Shown here: in pieces, positions 1 to 8,445 of the stretch | Layout: each line of letters begins with the position of its first letter | Position numbering within the stretch: the stretch's first letter is position 1 | Assembly (NCBI RefSeq): GCF_020923435.1 | Contig: NZ_CP087263.1 | Span: forward strand, 3,491,970-3,555,969 | DNA: 64,000 nt | Source: Brevibacillus humidisoli | Lineage (GTDB): Bacteria; Bacillota; Bacilli; Brevibacillales; Brevibacillaceae | Reading direction: 5' to 3' | Notes under the pieces: model-generated | Told to the model about the DNA's origin: nothing | Seen by the model: the letters and a program-made list of their open reading frames with translations, nothing else | Database searches by the model: none | Program-made: the position numbers and the translations under genes

Positions 1-504
1 GGCATCCTGCTCTTCTCGGGTGATATGGTAGCGACTGGCCACCTGTTCGGCTGTGTGTCCCATGCTCATGTAGGCATCGGGCATGGTATCCACCAGTGTC
101 GGGTTCAACGCTACTTTATTGCCGAGCATCGGCACGAGACTCATACTCTCAACTCCGCCGGCGACAATCACATCGGCCCCTCCGACCATGATCTGCTGTG
201 CCGCATAAGCGATCGTCTGCAGTCCTGACGAACAAAAACGATTAATGGTAATGCCCGACACATTGGTCGGCAGTCCGGCTCTTAGCCCGATCAGTCGGGC
301 CATGTTCATCCCCTGTTCCGCTTCCGGAACAGCGTTGCCGATCACCACATCCTCAATCTCTGCCGGATCGAGAGCGGGTAATCGTCGCAGCAGATCTTCG
401 ACCACGGCAGCCCCCATATCCACTGGATGGACATCTTTCAAGCTGCCCCGCTTGGCTTTACCGACCGCTGTACGAGAGCCGGCCACAATCACTGCTTCCC
501 TCAT
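1..504 (-). CDS. fadA: Acetyl-CoA acyltransferase (thiolase), C-terminus cut by window edge
   Basis: This is the N-terminal 168 residues of a thiolase, which performs the last step of beta-oxidation by cleaving 3-ketoacyl-CoA with CoA. The reading frame is open from the ATG at 504 to the window edge. The start reads MREAVIVAGSRTAVGKAKRG, typical of FadA-type thiolases. The nucleophilic cysteine is C91 in the motif NRFCSSGLQ, followed by the GGVESMS segment. A strong GGAGG-type site precedes the ATG. It lies 70 bases downstream of fadN on the same strand, as in the Bacillus subtilis fadN-fadA-fadE operon, so the two are probably co-transcribed. An acyl-CoA dehydrogenase gene may follow outside the window. 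The degradative role is inferred from the fadN neighbour; the fold assignment is firm. Confidence 0.93.
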   Translation of the reverse strand, partial: MREAVIVAGSRTAVGKAKRGSLKDVHPVDMGAAVVEDLLRRLPALDPAEIEDVVIGNAVPEAEQGMNMARLIGLRAGLPTNVSGITINRFCSSGLQTIAYAAQQIMVGGADVIVAGGVESMSLVPMLGNKVALNPTLVDTMPDAYMSMGHTAEQVASRYHITREEQDA

Positions 505-574
505 CGTCTCTCCTCCCTCTATATGGCGAAATCCTACGTCGAATTCACTTCCTTGCTTTGAGCCAACACTCACA

Positions 575-2983
575 CTAATTGCGCAGCGGTTTGTTCTTGG
601 TAACCATATGCTGCATCCGCTGCTGTGTCTTCGGAGTCTTGATCAACTCCATGAAGGCCTGGCGTTCCAGTTCCAAAATATACTGTTCGTTTACTTCCGT
701 TCCCGCCGGAACACTGCCACCTGACATCACGTATGCGATCTTGCTGGCGATCAGCTCATCGTGTTCGCTGATCATGCCGCTGATCTGCATCGCGTGAACA
801 TTCTGGCGAAGCGTCGCGTAGCCGGCTTCGCCGATGACCCGGATCTTGCGCGGTTTACGCGGCGCATAGCCTTTTTGGTCCATCTCCAGGACCAACTGTT
901 TGGCATCGTAGAGCAGGTGGTCGCCATTGATGCTGATCCGGTCAGTGGGGCGGAGATACCCTAGTTTGATCGCTTCTTTGCCACTGGTGGAGACTTTGGC
1001 CATCGCGATGGTCTCAAACGCACGGGCCACATACGGGAGTGGATCGACCGGCATGCTGCCGCCTTCCGGTACGTTTTCCATCGCACGGAACAGCATTTCC
1101 TTGGTACCGCCGCCCCCCGGCAGCAGACCGACGCCTACTTCCACCAGACCGAGATAGGTCTCCGGAGCCGCCTGCACTTGGTCAGCGAGATAACATACTT
1201 CCACGCCACCACCCAGCGTCATCCCGAACGGCGCTGCTACCACCGGACGGTTGATGGCTCGAAAGGTATCGCCTATCTTGTGGAAGTTCTTGATCAGCAT
1301 CTCCAACTCAAACCAGTTTTCATCCTGTGCTTCCATCAGCGCCATCGCCAGGTTCATGCCGACACAGAAGTTTTTCCCCTGATTGCCGATCACCAGGCCG
1401 ATGAAGTTCTTCTTCACCTCTTCTGCGGCATAGCCAGCCATCTGCAGCACGTCCATCCCAAGCGCGTTGTGCGGTGAAGTAAACTCCAGGCAGGCTACTC
1501 CGTCTCCCAGATCAATCAGCGCTGCTCCAGCGTTTTTCTTGATCAGGCGGCCCTGCTCTTTTAACTGGGCCAGGTTGATGATCTCTTTTTTCTCTTCTAC
1601 GTCTCGATACGCTCCACCGATAGCGAAGGCGGCTGTACGACCTTCCTTTCGCTCATAAAATGAGGTTTTGCCGGTGGCGAGGAGTTCCTCAACAAGTGGC
1701 GGCATCGTTTCTCCCTCTTCACGCATCCGGGCGACTGATTTCTCTACACCGATTGCATCCCAGGTCTCGAACGGCCCTAGTTCCCAGCCAAAGCCCCACT
1801 TCATGGCCTGATCAACCGAGACGATATCATCGGCAATCTCCGGCACTTTGGCGGCGGAGTAGAGCAGCACTTTCTTCAGTACGTTCCAGACAAACTGGCT
1901 TCCTTTGTCTTTGCCGTATGCCAGCGCCTGCAGCTTTTGCGGCAGTGTTTTGGCTGCTTTGGCTGCGTCCAGGGAAGGAAAGGAGGCTTTTACACGCGGC
2001 CGGTAGATAAGCTGTTCGTAATCCAATGCCAGAATCTCTTTCCCTGCTGCTGTCCGTTCCTGTTTGAAGAAGCCCTGCCCGCTCTTTTGTCCGATCCAGC
2101 GCTTTTCTACCATCTGCAGGACAAAGTCTGGCACTTCAAAGACGGCTTTCTCTTCGGCATCCTCGCTTTTCAGTTTTACATTGTTGGCAACATGAACGTA
2201 CGTATCAAGACCGACGACATCAAGCGTGCGGAAAGTCGCGCTTTTGGGACGGCCGATGACCGGACCGGTCAGCGCGTCCACTTCGTCGACGCCAAGACCC
2301 AGCTTCACCATCTCCTGTATGGAGACCTGCAGTCCGTATGTGCCCACCCGGTTGGCGATAAAGTTGGGCGTATCTTTGCACAGGACGGTTCCTTTCCCCA
2401 GCGAAAACTGGCCGAACTGCATCATAAACTGGACGATCTCCGGCTTGGTATCCCGCCCAGGGATGATCTCCAGAAGTTTCAGATATCGCGGAGGATTAAA
2501 AAAGTGGGTGCCGAGGAAATGCTCCCGGAACTCATCAGAACGACCCTCGCACATCTCGTTGATTGATACGCCAGATGTGTTGGAGGAAACAATCGTACCG
2601 GGCTTGCGGTACTCTTCAATCTTGGCGAAAACCTGCCGCTTTACATCCAGATTTTCCACGACAACCTCGATGATCCAATCCACTTCAGCCAGTCTGTGCA
2701 GGTCGTCCTCCAGGTTGCCCACCGTAATCAGATCGATATCCGCCTTGTCATACAGAGGCGCTGGTTTCTCTTTGAGCAGCCGCTGCTTGCCCGCCTCAGC
2801 GAAGCGGTTGCGAACACTTCGGTCCTCCAGCGTCAGTCCCTTCTTCCCTTCATCGTCCGTCAATTCGCGCGGAACGATATCCAGCAGATACGTCGGGATG
2901 CCGACATTAGCCAGGTGGGCGGCAATCCCTGCTCCCATAACGCCTGCGCCCAGAACCGCTGCTTTGCGAATGTTTCGTTGCAT
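575..2983 (-). CDS. fadN: 3-hydroxyacyl-CoA dehydrogenase / enoyl-CoA hydratase, FadN type
   Basis: This 802-residue cytoplasmic protein combines the two middle steps of beta-oxidation. The N-terminal half is the NAD-dependent 3-hydroxyacyl-CoA dehydrogenase, with the dinucleotide motif GAGVMG at residues 12-17 and the motif HFFNPPRYLKLLEIIPG. The C-terminal half is a crotonase fold with the oxyanion segment GKNFCVGMNL and the glycine-rich GLLPGGGGTKEM. This order (dehydrogenase first, hydratase last) matches Bacillus FadN, about 790 residues, and is the reverse of Escherichia coli FadB. The frame is open further upstream, but the ATG at 2983 is preceded by GAGGG at good spacing and begins the conserved protein. 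It heads an operon with the thiolase gene. A promoter and a perfect FadR-type operator lie upstream, so expression is probably released by long-chain acyl-CoA. Confidence 0.94.
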   Translation of the reverse strand: MQRNIRKAAVLGAGVMGAGIAAHLANVGIPTYLLDIVPRELTDDEGKKGLTLEDRSVRNRFAEAGKQRLLKEKPAPLYDKADIDLITVGNLEDDLHRLAEVDWIIEVVVENLDVKRQVFAKIEEYRKPGTIVSSNTSGVSINEMCEGRSDEFREHFLGTHFFNPPRYLKLLEIIPGRDTKPEIVQFMMQFGQFSLGKGTVLCKDTPNFIANRVGTYGLQVSIQEMVKLGLGVDEVDALTGPVIGRPKSATFRTLDVVGLDTYVHVANNVKLKSEDAEEKAVFEVPDFVLQMVEKRWIGQKSGQGFFKQERTAAGKEILALDYEQLIYRPRVKASFPSLDAAKAAKTLPQKLQALAYGKDKGSQFVWNVLKKVLLYSAAKVPEIADDIVSVDQAMKWGFGWELGPFETWDAIGVEKSVARMREEGETMPPLVEELLATGKTSFYERKEGRTAAFAIGGAYRDVEEKKEIINLAQLKEQGRLIKKNAGAALIDLGDGVACLEFTSPHNALGMDVLQMAGYAAEEVKKNFIGLVIGNQGKNFCVGMNLAMALMEAQDENWFELEMLIKNFHKIGDTFRAINRPVVAAPFGMTLGGGVEVCYLADQVQAAPETYLGLVEVGVGLLPGGGGTKEMLFRAMENVPEGGSMPVDPLPYVARAFETIAMAKVSTSGKEAIKLGYLRPTDRISINGDHLLYDAKQLVLEMDQKGYAPRKPRKIRVIGEAGYATLRQNVHAMQISGMISEHDELIASKIAYVMSGGSVPAGTEVNEQYILELERQAFMELIKTPKTQQRMQHMVTKNKPLRN

Positions 2984-3123
2984 TACATAACCCTCCCTCT
3001 TATTCGCGATATTGCGTAGATTGTCCCTAGCAAGAGCGAAACGTCTGTCGCTGCGATCCTCCCATCTTCCCTGTTTCATACGTATGAGTATGGACACTGC
3101 TCGATGTCCTTCCGGCAACATCT

Positions 3124-3141
3124 TGAATGAATACTCATTCA
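3124..3141. promoter_or_regulatory. FadR (YsiA-type) operator
   Basis: The 18-bp sequence TGAATGAATACTCATTCA fits the B. subtilis FadR consensus TGAATGAMTANTCATTCA at every position, with the preferred T on both flanks. It lies about 140 bp upstream of the fadN start and about 110 bp downstream of the best promoter. Binding there would act as a roadblock or would repress a closer, weaker promoter. FadR repressors of this TetR family release DNA on binding long-chain acyl-CoA. The fadR gene itself is not in the window. Confidence 0.88.
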
Positions 3142-3254
3142 TTATGTTGCTCTAAAAAAACATCCTCCGTTACGGAAGTGACCGCTGCCGCTCTTCGCAT
3201 GGCCAATCACGCAGTATGGGGATGCATTTTAGTGTTGTTTCCTGATCCATTTTT

Positions 3255-3283
3255 ATTGTAATGCAAAAAGGAAACGGTTGCAA
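3255..3283 (-). promoter_or_regulatory. Sigma-A-type promoter for fadN-fadA
   Basis: Reading the minus strand, a -35 element TTGCAA at 3283-3278 and a -10 element TACAAT at 3260-3255 are separated by exactly 17 bases. Transcription would start near 3248, giving a long leader of about 265 bases that contains the FadR operator. A catabolite-response-like 14-mer overlaps the -35 region (3269-3282). Apart from this promoter and the operator, I see nothing else in the gap from 2984 to 3362. Confidence 0.65.
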
Positions 3284-3362
3284 TCGGATTTTCTCTCTGT
3301 CCATCCCGCCGATCGTTGTACGAGATCGCAGCCTCTACCCGTCACGGCGCTGGACATACCTA

Positions 3363-3779
3363 TCACATCTGCGGCACGAAGCTGCCGTCACGAAGCATCG
3401 TCAGTTCACCGATCAAAAAGGCAAAGTCTTCCGATTCCTCAAACTGTCCGCTCTCCTGCAGCCCTTCCAAGCGGCGCAGCAGTGTGTTGGCGAAGTCCTG
3501 GATCTGAACCGGATGCGCCTCCATATCCACATCGTCGAGAACTTGTACCGCAGTCAGTGCTTCCAAATGGGTAATCATGCGGAAGCCGCCGATGTCTCCC
3601 AGGTACTCTTGTTTGTTAAAGGGAGACTTCTGCAGTTTGCGAAACATGCTGATCACATCATTTGCCACTACGCTGGGAAACGCTACCTGATAAAAGGTGC
3701 GATTTTTGCCTTCCTCCGTCTTGATCAGCAAAATGTCAATTCCGTCCATTTTTTTTGCTTTCTTGCCAAACCCGAACAT
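3363..3779 (-). CDS. Hypothetical protein, 138 residues
   Basis: I do not recognise this protein. It starts MFGFGKKAKKMDGIDILLIK, is soluble, has no signal peptide or membrane segment, and ends in an acidic stretch followed by GELTMLRDGSFVPQM. The ATG at 3779 follows GGGGTGAT, an adequate ribosome binding site. Codon use and GC resemble the flanking genes, which supports it being real rather than a chance frame. It stands alone between the fad promoter and a divergent lipoprotein gene, so context gives no function. Function unknown; that it is coding is moderately sure. Confidence 0.65.
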   Translation of the reverse strand: MFGFGKKAKKMDGIDILLIKTEEGKNRTFYQVAFPSVVANDVISMFRKLQKSPFNKQEYLGDIGGFRMITHLEALTAVQVLDDVDMEAHPVQIQDFANTLLRRLEGLQESGQFEESEDFAFLIGELTMLRDGSFVPQM

Positions 3780-3937
3780 GCCATCACCCCAAATGATTAT
3801 TCCTGTCCTCTATCATAGAGGGAAACCTGCCGCCAGACAACCCCTACTCTGCCGCAAGGAAAAAGTTGACGCGATTATGATCCTCTGCCCAACCGCAAAC
3901 TATAAAAAATGGTTTGTCCAACAGGGGGTATCACAAG

Positions 3938-4573
3938 ATGAAAAAATGGCTCGCACTACTGGCCCTCTGTCTCGCTATCGTCGGCTGCGGAGACAAGGAC
4001 GAGCAGGAATCGAAAGGCAATGAGAATGATGACACCAAAACAGCCCGTGTCCAACAGCGAAACGAGGCTGACTCAAAAGCAAAAGCCCTCTCCCGTCATC
4101 CCCAGACAAATAAGCAAGATTTGGTTCTATTTATCAATCGTGCCGAACACGTGTTTGAGGAACTGTACTACGCCGCCTCAAGCATGCCAGGCGGGAAGAT
4201 ACAGCGCGACGACGGACTGCTGTATCGGCAGCTTCCGCCACGCTTTTCCAGCAGGGAAAAGGTGATCGCTTTCTTTTCCCGCTACTGGAGCCGCCCATTG
4301 GCTGTTCAGATGTACGACAATCTGGACACCAAAATCGTGAACGGCAGACTTTATCTGCGGATTCCCGACCAAGATGATCCCGTACTGATCTCGCAGCAAA
4401 ACACGACGATCTCCTCTGATCTAAACGGCGTAACAGTGGTCGTCCAAAACGCAGGGTTGCCTGACCGCAGTGGTCAGCCCACCGTTTCCTACCGCCTGGA
4501 GAGAGACAAACGCACCGGACAGCTTGAGATCGTACGGCGAGAAGGTTCGTACGGCAGCAAGATGTTTCAATGA
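3938..4573 (+). CDS. Lipoprotein, possibly IseA-like
   Basis: This 211-residue protein begins MKKWLALLALCLAIVGCGDK, a classic lipoprotein signal with lipobox cysteine at residue 17, so it should be anchored to the outer face of the membrane. A charged linker rich in E, D, K and N follows, then a domain from about residue 50. That domain has a helical INRAEHVFEELYY segment and beta-rich sequence ending TVSYRLERDK. The layout recalls IseA/YoeB inhibitors of cell-wall DL-endopeptidases, but the match is only by general pattern. The frame is open 8 codons upstream to a TTG; the ATG at 3938 is preferred because AGGGGG sits about 8 bases before it. It is monocistronic; the proBAC leader follows. 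Confidence 0.72.
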   Translation: MKKWLALLALCLAIVGCGDKDEQESKGNENDDTKTARVQQRNEADSKAKALSRHPQTNKQDLVLFINRAEHVFEELYYAASSMPGGKIQRDDGLLYRQLPPRFSSREKVIAFFSRYWSRPLAVQMYDNLDTKIVNGRLYLRIPDQDDPVLISQQNTTISSDLNGVTVVVQNAGLPDRSGQPTVSYRLERDKRTGQLEIVRREGSYGSKMFQ

Positions 4574-4588
4574 AGTTGTCGTTTCTCC

Positions 4589-4618
4589 TTGACATTTTTA
4601 TACGAGCAGGGGCATAAT
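4589..4618 (+). promoter_or_regulatory. Promoter of the proline T-box leader
   Basis: A consensus -35 TTGACA at 4589-4594 and a -10 CATAAT at 4613-4618 are 18 bases apart. Transcription would start near 4625, just before the T-box leader. Confidence 0.7.
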
Positions 4619-4625
4619 TATGTAC

Positions 4626-4931
4626 AAATCAAACGGTGAACGCAGTGAAGGGAAATAGTAGGATCGTCCATCTGGTTCAGAGAGCGGAATCCAGCGGCTG
4701 AGAGGTTTCGCCCATGACACGGTTTGAACCCATCCCGGAGCGGCCAGGGGTGACCTGGACAGGATCACTTTCTCCTGTTATCAAGGAAAGCACTGATCGA
4801 TCTCTGCCAGACGGCAGCAGTTGATCGGTGAAAAGCTGGATGGCTGTCGGCGCCGTGCGTTGACAAGTCATCAAATAAGGTGGTACCGCGAAAGAATCCC
4901 TTTCGTCCTTATCCGGACGAAAGGGTTTTTT
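4626..4931 (+). promoter_or_regulatory. T-box leader, proline specifier (CCC), ahead of proBAC
   Basis: The leader carries the T-box core AAGGTGGTACCGCG at 4877-4890, followed directly by an intrinsic terminator. The terminator stem CCCTTTCGTCC (4898-4908) pairs with GGACGAAAGGG (4915-4925), and a T run follows. Upstream, an AGTA-box-like segment and a GAGAGC...GCTGAGA pattern typical of stem I are visible. In the specifier loop the triplet after GAA is CCC (4729-4731), a proline codon, which fits the downstream genes. Uncharged tRNA-Pro would stabilise the antiterminator and switch on proline synthesis. The stem I pairing was read by eye; the T-box core and terminator are certain. Confidence 0.94.
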
Positions 4932-4959
4932 ATTTTGATGATGGAAGGATGGGCGTTGG

Positions 4960-6084
4960 ATGAAGACGTCAAGGAAGCGAATCGTCGTAAAAGTAGGCAG
5001 CAGTTCTCTCGCCTCGCCGCGTGGTGGCTGCGATCCAGGCAAGCTAAGCTTGCTGGTGTCGGCGCTCGCCCGCCTGCGTCAGGCCGGACACGAAACGCTA
5101 CTGGTCTCATCCGGAGCGGTGGCCAGCGGGTACGTGGGGCTCGGCTACCAGCAGCGCCCCCGTACATTGGCAGCCAAGCAGGCAGCAGCAGCGATCGGGC
5201 AAAGCATGTTGATGCAGCAGTATTCAGCGCTGTTTCATCAGTACGGCTACACGGTAGCGCAGATTTTGCTGACACGGGATGACTTTTCCAACCGGGAGCG
5301 GTATCAGCACGCCTTCCAGACGATCTCCTTGCTGTTGAGCCGGGGTGTCATCCCCGTGATCAACGAAAATGACACCGTCTCCGTCGCAGAACTCACCTTT
5401 GGTGACAACGACATGCTGGGGGCATTGGTTGCGGGGCTGACCCACGCTGATCTCTACGTGATGCTGACCGATACCAACGGACTGTATGACAAAGATCCGC
5501 GCAGACATCGAGACGCCAAACGGATCAGTCGCCTGGAGGTAGTCACCTCAGAGTGGGAGGAGAGAGCCGGCAGCGCCGGTGCGCTCGGCACTGGCGGGAT
5601 GCGCTCCAAACTGCTGGCTGCCAAGACGGCTCAGCAGCTCGGTCTCCCCAGTTTTATCGGCATGGCCGATCAGGAGGATTCGCTGCTGCAGATTCTGGCT
5701 GGTCAAGGTGACGGTACCTATGTGGGAGCGTACAGTGATTCTTTGGAAAAAGTAAACATCCCTACCCGCAAACAGTGGATCGCCTTGCACTCCCCCGTCA
5801 ACGGGCAAATCGTCATCGACGATGGGGCTGCCGAAGCGCTGCTCCACCACAGCCGCAGTTTGCTGCTGGCTGGAGTCACCGGCGTGAAGGGCAGCTTTGC
5901 GGCGGGTGATGTAGTAGAAGTGTACACAGGCGATCGGCTGATCGGTCGCGGTGTCAGCCGCTACTCGGCCAGTGAACTGAGGCATGCACTGACATCTGAC
6001 AGACAAACCAACCGGACGAATGAGGTGATTCACCGAGATCAATGGGCGATGCTGCCTACTGCTGTGACGGAACAGACAATGTGA
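4960..6084 (+). CDS. proB: Glutamate 5-kinase
   Basis: ProB phosphorylates glutamate with ATP to gamma-glutamyl phosphate, the first and feedback-controlled step of proline synthesis. The 374-residue protein has the amino-acid-kinase fold: VVKVGSSSL near residues 9-17, the segment VINENDTVSV, then MLTDTNGLYDKDPR. The last 100 residues form a PUA domain, the normal long form of the enzyme. The ATG at 4960 is chosen because GGAAGGATG lies just before it and the leader terminator ends 29 bases upstream. It is first in proB-proA-proC under T-box control. GC is like its neighbours; nothing odd. Confidence 0.96.
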   Translation: MKTSRKRIVVKVGSSSLASPRGGCDPGKLSLLVSALARLRQAGHETLLVSSGAVASGYVGLGYQQRPRTLAAKQAAAAIGQSMLMQQYSALFHQYGYTVAQILLTRDDFSNRERYQHAFQTISLLLSRGVIPVINENDTVSVAELTFGDNDMLGALVAGLTHADLYVMLTDTNGLYDKDPRRHRDAKRISRLEVVTSEWEERAGSAGALGTGGMRSKLLAAKTAQQLGLPSFIGMADQEDSLLQILAGQGDGTYVGAYSDSLEKVNIPTRKQWIALHSPVNGQIVIDDGAAEALLHHSRSLLLAGVTGVKGSFAAGDVVEVYTGDRLIGRGVSRYSASELRHALTSDRQTNRTNEVIHRDQWAMLPTAVTEQTM

Positions 6085-6209
6085 TCACCGGAGGACCGAT
6101 TGGACCCGTTAATGTGCAGCAAGCACAAAACGCACGTTAGTATTGAGCATGCAGTTTGATTACCACTAACAAATAAGCACCAACAAAATGGAGAGAGGAG
6201 CGTTGGAGT

Positions 6210-7487
6210 ATGAGCCATCAGGTAGATGTTGGAGCCAGTGTTGCTGATCAGGCCCGCCTGGCCAAACAGGCATCACGTCGGTGGGCCTTGTTTACACAGG
6301 AGGAAAAGGATGACGCGCTGCGTGCCATTGCCCGCCGCCTCAAGCAGGATGAAACAGAGATTTTAGCTGCCAATCGAGAGGATATCATGGCAGCGGAAGC
6401 GGAAGGTCGGCCGGAGAGTTATCTGGATCGCCTCCGCCTCACACCGAAGCGAATCGACGAACTGGTAGAAAGTGTGGAGGCCCTGGCTGACCTGCCTGAT
6501 CCGATCGGGGAAGTAACGGAACGCTGGACACAGCCAAACGGACTTGTCATCCAGTCGGTACGTGTGCCTTTAGGGGTGATTGGCATGGTCTATGAGGCGC
6601 GCCCCAATGTAACCGTGGATGCAGCAGGTATTGCACTGAAGACAGGCAATGCTATCGTACTGCGCGGCAGCCGCTCGGCAAAGCGATCCAATCTGGCGCT
6701 GGCCAACAGCATGCAAGACGCGCTGCAGTCGCTTCAGATGCCGCACGAAGCGATTCAGTACCTGCTCGCCGACCAGCACGAATCAGTCGATGCGCTCTGT
6801 ACGTTGAACGAGTTCATCGACGTGATTATTCCTCGCGGTGGCGCTGAATTGATTCAGCGGGTGGTGCGCAAGTCAACGGTGCCGGTACTGGAAACCGGCG
6901 TCGGCAACTGCCATCTGTTTGTTGATGAAAGCGCGCTCTACGAGATGGCAGAAGCGATCGTGCTGAATGCCAAAACGAGCCGTCCGTCCGTCTGCAATGC
7001 AGCAGAGACGCTGCTGATCCACAGCAAATGGCCGCGTGAACAGACGCTCTCCCTGCTGCAGCGACTAGTGGAAGCCGGAGTCGAACTGCGCGCTTGCGAG
7101 CTCACCCGTTCCAACTGTCCTGAACTGGCTGACGCCTTAAAGCCAGCTACGGAAGAAGACTGGCATACGGAATACCTGGAGCTGATCATGTCGGTTCGTA
7201 CAGTCGACAGCCTGGAGACAGCGCTTAGTCACATCGAGCAGTACGGCTCCGCTCACTCGGAGGCGATCATTACGGAAACGGAAGCGAATGCACGCCGTTT
7301 TCTCGCTGCCGTTGACGCCGCTGCCGTATACCACAACGCTTCCACCCGATTTACCGATGGCGGTCAGTTCGGATTCGGTGCGGAAATCGGCATCAGTACC
7401 CAAAAGATTCACGCTCGCGGTCCAATGGGGCTGCGCGCACTCACTTCTACCAAGTATCAGATTCTCGGCACAGGACAAATCCGCTGA
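6210..7487 (+). CDS. proA: Gamma-glutamyl phosphate reductase
   Basis: ProA reduces gamma-glutamyl phosphate with NADPH to glutamate semialdehyde, which closes to pyrroline-5-carboxylate. The 425-residue length is normal. Recognised segments are GVIGMVYEARPNVTVDAA, IPRGGAELI, the catalytic-cysteine region NAKTSRPSVCNAAETLL, and FTDGGQFGFGAEIGIST near the C-terminus. The ATG at 6210 follows GAGAGGAG. The 125-base gap after proB holds no visible terminator, so proA is read from the same T-box leader. Confidence 0.96.
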   Translation: MSHQVDVGASVADQARLAKQASRRWALFTQEEKDDALRAIARRLKQDETEILAANREDIMAAEAEGRPESYLDRLRLTPKRIDELVESVEALADLPDPIGEVTERWTQPNGLVIQSVRVPLGVIGMVYEARPNVTVDAAGIALKTGNAIVLRGSRSAKRSNLALANSMQDALQSLQMPHEAIQYLLADQHESVDALCTLNEFIDVIIPRGGAELIQRVVRKSTVPVLETGVGNCHLFVDESALYEMAEAIVLNAKTSRPSVCNAAETLLIHSKWPREQTLSLLQRLVEAGVELRACELTRSNCPELADALKPATEEDWHTEYLELIMSVRTVDSLETALSHIEQYGSAHSEAIITETEANARRFLAAVDAAAVYHNASTRFTDGGQFGFGAEIGISTQKIHARGPMGLRALTSTKYQILGTGQIR

Positions 7488-7502
7488 CAGAGGAGGATCT
7501 TC

Positions 7503-8366
7503 ATGCGTATGACTGCTCAACACGACGTACTTGCCCATGTTCGCATCGGATTCCTCGGTGCAGGTTCGATCGTCGAAGCGATGCTAGGTGGAATCCTGCA
7601 GAACAACCTGCTTCCCGCTGAGCGAATCACCGTTGTCAACCGCAGCGGCGGACAGCGTTTAACCCACTTGTCCGCAAAGTATGGTGTGCAGACTGCTACG
7701 GACAAGACTCTCTTGGTGGAGCAAAGCGATATTCTGATCCTGGCCATCAAGCCAAAGGATGCGGCAGAAGCGTGTCAATGCCTGCATGGCCAGATCCGCC
7801 CTGATCAGTTGGTGATCTCGGTCATCGCCGGTGTCTCCACTGAATGCATACAAAACTGGTTGGGTGTTGACTGTCCGGTCATTCGCACGATGCCCAACAC
7901 ATCCTCCGCCGTCGGTCACTCGGTTACAGGGATCGCCCGCGGCCGCCACACCAGCGAATCGCATCTGGAAGTAGCGCTCCGCTTGTTTGAAGCGATCGGT
8001 TCCGTCTACGCCGTCTCGGAAGATGAACTGGACATCTTGACCGGATTGACCGGGAGCGGTCCTGCCTACATCTACTACCTGGTCGAAGCGATGGAAGGAG
8101 CGGCGATCCAAGCAGGACTATCTCCTGAGATCGCCCGCCAGCTCACCGTGCAAACCCTGCTCGGCGCTGCTCAGATGCTGATCCAGACCAATGAAGAGCC
8201 AGCTACTCTGCGTCAAAAAGTGACCAGTCCCGGGGGCACCACCCAAGCCGGCCTGGAGGCCTTACAGTCGTATCACTTCCAACAAGCAGTCTCTGCCGCT
8301 GTTCTGCGTGCCGCCGAACGCTCCCGTGAATTGGGAGCTGCTTATCTAAAACCGTCTCCACGGTGA
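7503..8366 (+). CDS. proC: Pyrroline-5-carboxylate reductase
   Basis: ProC reduces pyrroline-5-carboxylate to proline with NAD(P)H, the final step. The 287-residue protein opens with a Rossmann motif, RIGFLGAGSIVEAMLGGIL, at about residues 14-32. It contains MPNTSSAVGHS and the signature TGSGPAYIYYLVEAM, and near the end VTSPGGTTQAGLEAL. An N-terminal extension of about a dozen residues precedes the Rossmann strand. GAGGAGG before the ATG at 7503 supports this start. It sits 15 bases after proA, completing a three-gene operon that makes proline from glutamate. Confidence 0.96.
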   Translation: MRMTAQHDVLAHVRIGFLGAGSIVEAMLGGILQNNLLPAERITVVNRSGGQRLTHLSAKYGVQTATDKTLLVEQSDILILAIKPKDAAEACQCLHGQIRPDQLVISVIAGVSTECIQNWLGVDCPVIRTMPNTSSAVGHSVTGIARGRHTSESHLEVALRLFEAIGSVYAVSEDELDILTGLTGSGPAYIYYLVEAMEGAAIQAGLSPEIARQLTVQTLLGAAQMLIQTNEEPATLRQKVTSPGGTTQAGLEALQSYHFQQAVSAAVLRAAERSRELGAAYLKPSPR

Positions 8367-8445
8367 CCCAACGTGGTATACTGGAAAAAGAAAAACCACA
8401 GGCCAAGCCTTTGCCGGCTGGCAGTCAGCCGAGGGAGGGGTATGT

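Noticed and set aside
2226-2990. 254-codon plus-strand frame opposite fadN
   Set aside because: Antisense to the well-supported fadN; composition rich in Ser, Arg and Pro typical of the opposite strand of a high-GC gene.
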